In this document: positions 56,281 to 64,000 of the stretch, piece after piece
Position numbering within the stretch: the first letter of the stretch is position 1
How the letters are laid out: each line of letters begins with the position of its first letter
Origin: Proteles cristata cristata
Taxonomy: Eukaryota; Chordata; Mammalia; Carnivora; Hyaenidae
Length of the DNA: 64,000 nucleotides
NCBI GenBank assembly: GCA_017311185.1
Contig: JAESUZ010000481.1
Location: forward strand, 620,001-684,000
Reading direction: 5' to 3'
Position numbers and translations under genes: made by a program
The notes under the pieces: model-generated
The model's database searches: none
What the model was told of the DNA's origin: nothing
The model's input: only the letters and a program-made list of their open reading frames with translations

Positions 56281-56358
56281 ACCCTCCCCCCCCACTCTCT
56301 CTCTCTTTCTCTCAAAAATAAATAAATTAACTTAAAAAATTTTAAGTTTTACATGCAT
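56116..56358 (+). repeat. Carnivore SINE, second of a tandem pair
   Basis: GGGGTGCCTGGGTGGTTCAGTC, a TC run at 56250-56276, AAATAAATAAATTAAC tail, then TTACATGCA again (56350-56358). The pair therefore shares one outer duplication. Confidence 0.9.
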
Positions 56359-56359
56359 T

Positions 56360-56545
56360 ATCTCCTTTGGATGCCCTTCACTCCTTATGGTGGGTATATT
56401 TATGACACCCATTTTTTACCCTCCTTTTATATATAAGGAAGTAAACTAAGAGAAGTTACCGATATTACCCAAGGTCACAGGCTAATAAATCATGAGAGTT
56501 GAGCCGAGCATTGTGACCCCTGAGACTATGCTGTTTCCTACAGAA
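56360..56545 (-). repeat. MIR SINE
   Basis: GGAAGTAAACTAAGAGAAG, TTACCCAAGGTCACAGGC and GAGCCGAGCATTGTGACC follow reverse MIR. Confidence 0.75.
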
Positions 56546-56589
56546 CTTACTCACATCCCTTCAAATCACCTTCCAGTCTTAATCATGCA

Positions 56590-56960
56590 TGATTAAGGGC
56601 ACATATTGACTGTTGTATTCAAGTGTACAAAGGGGTATGTACTCTGCTCTCTACTCCCACTTAACATATCAAACATGTTTCCATGTTTCCCCATCAGTAT
56701 AATTGTAATTTACATTTTAATAGGCTCATAATATTTCACTGAATCATCATAGCATCATTTACCAAACCATTTCCTTCTGTAGGAGTTCTATGTTGTCACT
56801 ATTTTTGGTGCTCAGAGACAACACTGTGATGAGCTTTGGGCTCTCGGCTTTTGCTTTAAAGACCTGTATCTCCTTAAGGGAGATTCCCAGCATTGAGATT
56901 TGCCATAAATTATGATTGCTTTCTAAAAGTGTTATACTTTACAGTACCACCAGGAGAGAA
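56590..56960 (-). repeat. L1M ORF2/3' fragment
   Basis: GAGTTCTATGTTGTCAC, GACCTGTATCTCCTTAAGGG and GAGATTCCCAGCATTGAG follow old reverse L1M. Confidence 0.6.
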
Positions 56961-57899
56961 GTGGTAGTCCAATTCCTCTGTATCCTCGGTAGAATTCGCC
57001 TAATGGAGCACATTCAAACAGGAGTGTGGAATAAATGTTGGGCTATTACGATTATTGTTGCAATGAAAATGATTACAGCAATCAAATTGTCATTGGAGCC
57101 GCTACCCCTCATTTCTCTGTGGTTCCCTTCCTTGTCGCTTTAATATCCTCATTTGAAGTCACAGTGCTGAGTTTGGCTCCCTTACAGGACACTGGCCACA
57201 CGGGGAGGAACCGAAAAAGGCAATCCATTATGCAGACACCAGCAGCTGGTGCTAAAAATTGCTCCCTCTCCTGCATTCACAATCTCTATACCCCACCTCA
57301 TTGCGTTAACAACAACAACAACAACAACAAAAATTGGGAACATTTTGGTCTTTACCCACTCCCCCCACCTTCCCTCCTGTTTCCACAAGTTAAATGGTCT
57401 TCCTGCCAATGTTGACCCGTCCTCTTTACCCCCAAAGCCCTTAGGCTGACTGATCCTCGTCATCACTTGCCTGTGCACACGGTTTGTAACCCGACTCTCT
57501 TCTTCCCCTAACCCTCCCCACCCACAGCTCCCCATGAACTGACCTGAGGCAGGTCTCTGCCCCAAAGCTGGCACCAGCGTTCAGTATCCCTCAGGAATGG
57601 CGCCCAACCTGCGGTGTCTCGTGCCCTCCACCGTGTACCCCCTCTTCCTTGCCAGCCTTGCTTCCTTCCATTTTCTCCATTTGCGCCCCGCATGCCTCAT
57701 CAGTCCTCAGGACTTGCTCTCCCCAGGGCTACCAGTTGACTAACAGGACAGGCGCGACACGCAGAAGCTTGGGGATGGTTCCCCTGCCTGTGTTTATATG
57801 TGTCCGCTACTCTGAATCACTCTGGGGCTGGGGGACCCCAGGGAAGTGTCTTAGACATCTTTAAAGCTGCCGTGGGGACTATGGCACAGGCTCTCAGCA
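56961..57899. other. Unassigned, with a (CAA)n microsatellite
   Basis: Seven CAA units at 57308-57330. No gene or named repeat otherwise. The part 57000-57130 is AT-rich and unassigned. Confidence 0.45.
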
Positions 57900-58450
57900 G
57901 TTTTTATGCTTGAAATCTTGCCAGCTCCCTTTCCCCATCTAGCGTGGAGTGAGAGTGATCTGACTGCATGTTGGGCCACGTCCCTGTCCTGGCTTCCCCT
58001 GTCTCTACAGAGTGTCACCTCGTGCCCATTAGGAGCTGCTCTGCCTCTAGCCCTGCAGTTTCATCCTCCCAGAGCTCCTACTCACCCTGTCTCCAGCCCT
58101 CTGCCCAGCCCTCCGCACTTCCTTACAGGCCCCCGCGTGGAGGTGCTTCTTACGGACTCCAGGCCATCCCCAAGCGCTGGCCTCTGCCTGGAGCGCCTTC
58201 TCAGCCCTTCACCTTCCTGGCAAACTTCTATTCCATGCCTCAAATCAAACACCACTTCCTCCGCAAAGTCTTCTAAGACCTTCACGGACAGTTAGGCATT
58301 AGTGGCATGACACCATCAGCTTATGTTTATACACACATCGCATTATACTGATTGGTCTGAATCTCTCTCCACTAGATGGCGACTCCTCTAGGGAAAAGGA
58401 CCATATCTGATTCATTTGGGCTTTCTCCATGCTTGGTACCATCTCTAGTC
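57900..58450 (+). repeat. L2 LINE 3' segment
   Basis: GCCTCTGCCTGGAGCGCC, CAAATCAAACACCACTTCCTCCGC, AAGTCTTCTAAGACCTTC and CTCCACTAGATGGCGACTCC in pieces follow L2 closely. Old open frames are remnants or accidents. Confidence 0.7.
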
Positions 58451-59815
58451 CAAGTGGATGCTTCTGGACAGAGTATGGCTAGAGCCCTGTCTCCTCTAAC
58501 AAATGGAATGGGCCGCCTCTCCAGCCCAGAAATCTCCTGAAGAGCCCAACTCTGGAGGATGGGAAGATCTAGCTTGGAACAGAAGTAGTCCCTGACCCCT
58601 GTATCTCCCTCTCCCCTGTCCTCATTAGTGAAAAATCTGGAAACTTCTCTGGGAACCTCTTGGTTCTGGATAGAAAAAAGGAAAAGAGGAAGCACAGTCT
58701 CCCCATCACTGTGAAAGGAGAGGCTGGTGGAGGGGGAGGGGTTTCCTCCACTCCTCCAGGCCCCCACATCTCCAGACTCAGGGAAAAAGGGAGGAATTGG
58801 CAGGTGGGCAGGAAATGATCAAAACTGGAAGTTATTAACCAATTATCTGCTTTCAATGGACTGTCAATTTTGAAAACGCAGGTTTGCAGACCCAGAGAAA
58901 AGCACACATGTGGTGCCCGTGTTTCCCCAGAGCATTTAGTCACCTTACACCTGAACGAAACTCTGGTTCTGTGAATCACGAAGAAGGGAGTCTGGCTGGT
59001 TCACAGCTGTCGTTCAGTTACAAGCCCACTGTCTTCTGTGTGATGCTCGGTCTGGGGCACTTCAGCCTCACTTCTCCTTTGCCAGAGGGCCCCTGTTAAT
59101 TCTTGCCACAGCATCATTAGGGGAGGACTGGAAAACCAGAGGAGGGAGGAGACAGCTCCCATTCTCGTTTGCTTGCTGGTCCTACCAACATCACGGGGAC
59201 AGCAGTGTTGGCTTCAGGAGCAGCTGGTTCCAGTTTCCAGAATCTTCTATCCTCCCTGAACTAGTCTTATGGTGTATCTGCACCAATATATCCGTGGCCG
59301 AGGGTTGGAGTCCTGTTCCTTCAGCTGCTCCTCTGAGCTCCTGGGATATGAGCACCCACTGGGGAGCATAGCCCTCTGGGGAGCCCTGGGGCCCACTGTG
59401 TGCAGCTCCTTTGCTTCTGAGTCTCAATAAAGCCTCAATCTCTTCTCTTTGTTCCTGCAACAGCTCTGTTTATATTTCCTCAGCGTCTTCCCTTTTCGTT
59501 TTTTCAGTCTTCCAATCCCTGCAACCAATTTCTCATACTAAATGATCTCTGCTAAAATAACTGGTCTGGTTTCTCTTGTCCTGATTAGATCCTGACCAGC
59601 CCAGGGAGAACGGCTATTGGAAAGCTACCACTGATGTCCAGAGCAATTACAATTTCACAGTTGCCTCTGATCATGGTGAATTATCATAATAATGATCCCC
59701 ATTTACTAATATCTGTGTGTGGCACACACCGTGTGACAAGATTTGAATGTATTATGAAAGACGGAACATACAGTAAGACAACGGCTAGACCATGTGTGAC
59801 AACAGAACTCTGACC
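58451..59815. other. Repeat-poor non-coding stretch
   Basis: No repeat recognised apart from a weak MIR piece near 59665-59730. AATTATCTGCTTTCAATGG near 58840 is an AT-rich non-coding segment of possible regulatory interest. Confidence 0.4.
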
Positions 59816-60060
59816 CACAGAATGCAAACTGGTGCAGCTGCTCTGGAAATAAGTGTGGAGGTTCCTCAAAAAATTAAAAATGGAATTACCCTACGACCCA
59901 GCAATAGCACTACTAGGAATTTATCCAGAGGATACAGGAGTGCTGATTCAAAGGGGCGCATGTACCCCCAATGTTTATAGCAGCACTTTCAACAATAGCC
60001 AAATTATGGAAAGAGTCCAAATGTCCATCAACTGATGAATGGATAGAGAAGATGTGGTTT
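59816..60060 (+). mobile_element. Cat-type L1 ORF2 fragment beside the full-length L1
   Basis: ATGCAAACTGGTGCAGCTG, ACCCTACGACCCAGC, GTTTATAGCAGCACTTTC and TGATGAATGGATAGAGAAG are L1 ORF2 text near its end. It stops at GATGTGGTTT, where a run of ten A begins, 28 bp before the next L1 starts. Confidence 0.85.
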
Positions 60061-60087
60061 AAAAAAAAAAGAAGATTTTTTATTTGA

Positions 60088-62003
60088 GGGGGGAGCAAGA
60101 TGGCGGAGAAGTAAGGAGCTCCGTACTTGCACTCGCGCCCATACATCACACAGAAAAGATCTGAAGCCATTGGAAACCTTACAAAACCTGAGAGATTGGG
60201 AGAAAAAAGGACGCAGAATCCACTGAGAAAGCTTCTAACGTGAGTGCGAACCGGGGAAGGTAAAATCAGGCCGGGATCAGAGACTCCAGGGTGGGAGGTG
60301 ATCCCCCTCTACCCTCTACGGGGAGTGAGAGGGGAAAAGGAGAGAGTCCGAGACAGAAAAACCTCCGCTCAGTGCACAGAAAGACCGTACTTGCCAAATA
60401 CCTGCACACCAGGTCCCCTCGCGACAACTGGTCCTGGGGGAGGCTGAGCACACAAACTGCTTCTTTGTGCCACTCCTGGAGGTTGCATTTCAGAGTGATG
60501 GGCGCCTGCCACCATTGTAGCTCCAGGGCGGCTGGGACCCCTGAAAGAGCCGCGCAGACACCAGGCGTCCACGCTCCTGGCTGGCTAGAACTCGAGAGGG
60601 AAGGCAAAGAGCTAAAAACTGGGAAATTTGCCTGTGAGTTCGTGTTTTGGGTGACGAGCCATAGAGAGACCCGGTTTTCCTCACTCCAGCGGGCTCGGGC
60701 TACGCGGACACAGCAGGCAAGCCCCCACGCATGCGCACCAGCCCGACCCAGAGAAGGAAGCAGCGATTCTGACTTCACCCCCAGAGCTCAGCAGGAAGCC
60801 TGGAATAGCCCGAGGGGGTTGTCTGGGACGCTGTGTCTAAGGCAACTTCAGCGGGGCGCGCAGACTGGGATTTGGAGATTGGAACTGGCCTGGGTTGAAG
60901 AGTGCAACCAACTTCGGCTGCGTCCCCGGAACGGGGAGTTGACACGCCAAAAAAAAAAAAAAAAGCGAGCTGCAGTGCGGGGTTCAAGAAGGGACTGGAG
61001 CACCGTCACTCTCCTCCCCACAATCGCCAAGGCAGAACCCCCGCCTGAGGCATCGGATCACGCCACGCCCATCCCTGCCTGAGAGGTGCCCTCCTCCCTT
61101 TTTTTTTTTTTTCCCTTTTTTTGTTTTTTTCCTTTTTTTCTTCTTTCTTTTTTTTCCCTTTCTTTTCTCTTTTTTTCTTCTTCTTTCTCTTTTCTCGCTT
61201 TTTTCCCCAAACCACTGACCTGATTAACTCTGGTCGCCAGCTTGCTTAAACAATCACAGCAAGTCCATTCTGTAAATGTAAATTCTACACCTACCGACCT
61301 TTTCAGCTATTTCTCTCAGGAGTAATTAGACTGTATAGTTTCTCTGGATAATTCCAGCATCCTTCTCTCACTTATCCAACCATATTCTACCCTTTACCTC
61401 TTTGAAAAAAGCATCTTATCCCTTCTGCCTGTTCATTCTATTTCCAAATCTGCCTTGTCTCGCCCTGCCTTCTCTCTTATTCTCTATGCTCTTCAACCAG
61501 GACTGCATACACATGGCTATTTAACTGTAGCTGGGAAATCCAGGTATATGCTTTAAACCGTTCTTTGTCCATCGGTTTTCTTCTTTTTTCCTTTTCTTTT
61601 CCCCTTCTTGACCCTTTTATGTATTTTATGCTCCCTATTATTCGCCCTCCCTCCTCCGTCTTTTCTATTAACTTTTTCGTTTTCCCTCTCGCTTTGCATG
61701 TTAGTTGAATCAGCCTGTGCGTTTGTGTACTCCTGCTCCCTTTGTGTTTGTCTGTCTGTTTTCTTTTCCAGGGCTACCTCAAGAAACAAGCTAGAGTACA
61801 CAAGGTGAAGAGTCCCAAATATCACTACGAATAGGAAAATAAAATAAGGTCCCAACAAGAGTGACCGAGGGATACCATTCAGAAAACAATCTCTGAAAGG
61901 ATAGGCCCTGGAAAGTCAGAGTCTTCTTGGATAGAGCAGTGCTCATAGAAACAGAGAGCATAACAGGTCTTTAAAACCAACAAGAGCCGGAAAACTAACT
62001 AAA
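60088..62003 (+). promoter_or_regulatory. L1 5' UTR with internal promoter
   Basis: The element starts with six G and a CAAGATGGCGG motif at 60096-60106. In human L1 a YY1 site of this sort lies within the first 20 bases and sets transcription start, so the position argues that this copy is complete at its 5' end. The first 1 kb is GC- and CpG-rich. A run of A at about 60951-60964 and a polypyrimidine tract at 61095-61205 follow, then AT-richer sequence up to ORF1. Long open frames exist here on both strands (see findings). Promoter activity is inferred from the family, not shown. Confidence 0.82.
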
Positions 62004-62897
62004 ATGACGAAACGAAAGAGCTCTCCTCCAAAAAAACTCCAAGAAGAAATGACAGCTAATGAACTGCTCAAAACAGATATCAGCAGCATAAGTGAACAAG
62101 ATTTTAGAATAATAATGGTAAAATTAATAGCAGGGCTTGAAAAAAACATAGGGGACATCAAAGAAACTATGGCTACAGACAGAATGGAAAATAAAAATAG
62201 GCATGAAGAATTAAAAAATGCGATCAATGAGATACATAATAAATTAGAGGCCTCCAATGCACGGCTTGAAGAGGCAGAAAGGAGAATAAGTGATTTAGAA
62301 GACACCATTATAGAAAAACAAGAAGCTGACAAAAAAAGAGACAAACTGATCCAGGAACAGGAAAGAAGAATTCGAGAGCTCAGCGACACAGTCAAACGCA
62401 ACAATATCTGTATCATAGGAATCCCAGAAGAGGAAGAGAGAGGGAAAGGTGCTGAAGGAGTCCTGGAACAAATTATAGCAGAGAACTTCCCCGACCTGGG
62501 GAAGGAAGTCAATGTGGAAATACAAGAGGCTCAGAGGACTCCCCTCAGACGTAACTTGAATTGATCTTCTGCATGACATATCATCGTAAAAATGGCAAAA
62601 TACAAGGACAAAGAGAGAATTTTGAAAGCAGCTAGGGAGAAAAGGGCCCTCACATACAAAGGGAAACCTATCAGAGTGGTGACAGACCTATCTACTGAAA
62701 CGTGGCAGGCCAGAAAGGAATGGCAAGAGATCTTCAATGTGATGAACAGTAAAAATATGCAGCCAAGAATCCTCTATCCAGCAAGCCTGTCATTCAAAAT
62801 AGAAGGAGGGATAAAAACCTTTCCAAACAAACAGAAATGGAAAGAATTTGTCACCATGAAGCCAGCCCTACAAGAAATCCTGAGGGGGATGCTCTGA
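62004..62897 (+). pseudogene. L1 ORF1 (RNA-binding chaperone), two in-frame stops
   Basis: ORF1p coats L1 RNA as a coiled-coil trimer in cytoplasmic particles. The frame would encode 297 residues, about the usual carnivore length. Residues 1-45 are basic and polar. About 45-125 is a heptad-rich coiled coil (ELKNAINEIHNKLEASNARL). From 130 the RRM-like domain begins with NNICIIGIPEEEERGKGAE, and the C-terminal domain includes YKGKPIRVVTDLS and FPNKQKWKEF. TGA stops at codons 187 (62562-62564) and 191 (62574-62576) interrupt it in the linker before the C-terminal domain. The second looks like CGA to TGA by CpG decay. The frame is the same before and after them. A fragment restarting at ATG 62592 would lack the coiled coil. 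Confidence 0.93.
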
Positions 62898-62943
62898 AGG
62901 AAAAGTTGCAAGGAACAAAGATTCCAGAGACACCACCACAAAC

Positions 62944-64000
62944 ATGAACCCTACAAAAGATACAAAGACTCTAAACCCACATATTTCAATAATAACACTG
63001 AATGTAAATGGGCTGAATGCTCCAATCAAAAGACATAGGATAGCAGAATGGATTAAAAAACAAAATCCATCTATATGCTGTCTACAAGAAACTCATTTTA
63101 GACGGGAAGATACCTTCAGATTAAAAGTAAGGGGATGGAGAAATATATGTCATGCTACAGGAAATCAAAAGAAAGCCGGAGTAGCGATACTTATATCAGA
63201 CAAACTGGACTTTAAATTAAAGACAATCACAAGAGATGAAGAAGGGCACTACATAATAATTACAGGTCCATCCATCAGGAAGAACTAACAATCATAAATG
63301 TCTACGCACCAAATATGGGAGCACCTAAATATCTAAAACAATTAATCACAAACAGAAACAAGCTTCTAGATAAGAATGTGCTAATAGCAGGGGACTTTAA
63401 TACTCCGCTCACAGCAATGGATAGGTCAACCAGACAGAAAATCGCTAAAGAAATAATGGACTTGAAAGATACATTGGACCAGATGGACCTGACGGATCTA
63501 TTTAGAACTTTACATCCTGAGGCCAGGGAATTTACTTTCTTCTCAAGTGCGCATGGCACATTCTCCAAGATAGATCACATACTGGGACATAAAGCAGCCC
63601 TCAATAAATATAAAAGAATAGAGATCATACCATGCACACTGTCAGATCACAATGCTTTGAAACTTGAAATCAATTACAGGAAGAAGTCTGGAAAACCTCC
63701 AAAAACATGGAGGTTAAAGAACACCCTTCTAAAGAATGAATGGGCCAATCAGGCAATTAGAGATGAAATTAAAAAATATATGGAAACAAATGAAAATGAA
63801 AACACAACCATTCAAAATCTATGGGATGCGGCAAAGGCAGTCCTAAGAGGAAAGTACATTGCTCTCCAGGCCTATTTCAAGAGATTAGAAAAAGCGCAAG
63901 TCCAAAATCTAACAGCTCACCTAAAGGAACTAGAGGCAGAGCAACAAGAACGCCCTAAACCCAGTAGAAGAAGAGAAATAGTAAAAATTAGAGCAGAAAT
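62944..64000 (+). pseudogene. L1 ORF2, endonuclease domain, one-base frameshift, cut by the window edge
   Basis: ORF2p nicks target DNA and reverse-transcribes L1 RNA. About 352 of roughly 1,275 residues are in the window: the whole APE-type endonuclease and the start of the linker towards the reverse transcriptase. It starts 46 bp after ORF1. Frame 1 runs to TAA at 63286-63288. One base is missing near 63265-63269, and the frame continues from about 63270 (codons beginning at 63279) without a stop to the edge. Counting one lost base, the catalytic residues fall at N20 (LNVNGLN), E49 (LQETH), D151/N153 (AGDFN) and H236 (SDHNA), each six beyond the human numbers, which confirms a single deletion. 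The domain is chemically intact but disconnected. Confidence 0.94.

Noticed and set aside
57968..58295. Overlapping open frames of 102-129 codons
   Set aside because: They fall in an L2 fossil, whose pyrimidine-rich text yields chance open frames.
58366..58376. AGATGGCG motif as a YY1 promoter site near 58375
   Set aside because: It lies in an L2 remnant without the G-run and GC-rich context found at the L1 start, so it is probably coincidental.
62592..62897. Separate 101-codon gene after ORF1
   Set aside because: It is in the same frame as ORF1 and matches its C-terminal domain, so it is the remainder of ORF1 after two stop codons.
1..64000. CRISPR array, operon, riboswitch or other prokaryotic system
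   Set aside because: Repeat content and base composition are mammalian. Regular spaced repeats here are microsatellites or SINEs.

Overview
This window is mammalian nuclear DNA, almost certainly from a cat-family carnivore. The main evidence is about 35 copies of the tRNA-Lys-derived carnivore SINE (head reading G-G-G-C-G-C-C-T-G-G-G-T-G-G-C-T-C-A-G-T, a TC-rich segment, an AATAAA signal and an A tail), together with L1 3' ends of the cat type (ending in TTTGACAATAAA). Older layers common to placental mammals lie beneath these: MIR, L2, a probable CR1/L3 piece, L1M fragments, MaLR-type LTRs, MER5A and Tigger2/MER28. Family names are from recognition by eye, not from a database search, so boundaries of ancient elements are approximate.

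I found no host protein-coding gene. No long open frame outside retroelements resembles a known protein, and no exon set with splice sites stood out. The stretch reads as intergenic or deep intronic DNA. Bases 1-20,000 hold scattered old repeats, three short cat-type L1 pieces (two sitting in or next to older repeats), a serial SINE cluster near 6.7-7.4 kb and a tiny truncated U2 snRNA retropseudogene near 2.1 kb. Bases 20,000-22,400 hold a three-level nest: old L1, then a younger L1 whose tail has become an AT/TG microsatellite, then a SINE. Bases 22,400-35,000 are comparatively poor in repeats. They include a possible ERV1-type LTR near 24.4-24.9 kb and a MER5A with a SINE inside. Bases 35,000-57,000 are dense in SINEs and L1 fragments and contain a 72-bp segment present twice 1,260 bp apart.

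The last 3.9 kb (60,088 to the window edge) is the 5' part of a full-length cat-type L1: a GC-rich 5' UTR with a YY1-like site at its first bases, ORF1, and the endonuclease part of ORF2. It is young but disabled in this assembly: ORF1 carries two nearby in-frame stops and ORF2 a single-base deletion near 63,267. All endonuclease catalytic residues I can check are still present. The most informative findings are this L1, the U2 retropseudogene with a 15-bp target-site duplication, the 72-bp duplicated patch, and several insertions with perfect target-site duplications that could be lineage-specific markers. I see no sign of a novel multi-gene system.
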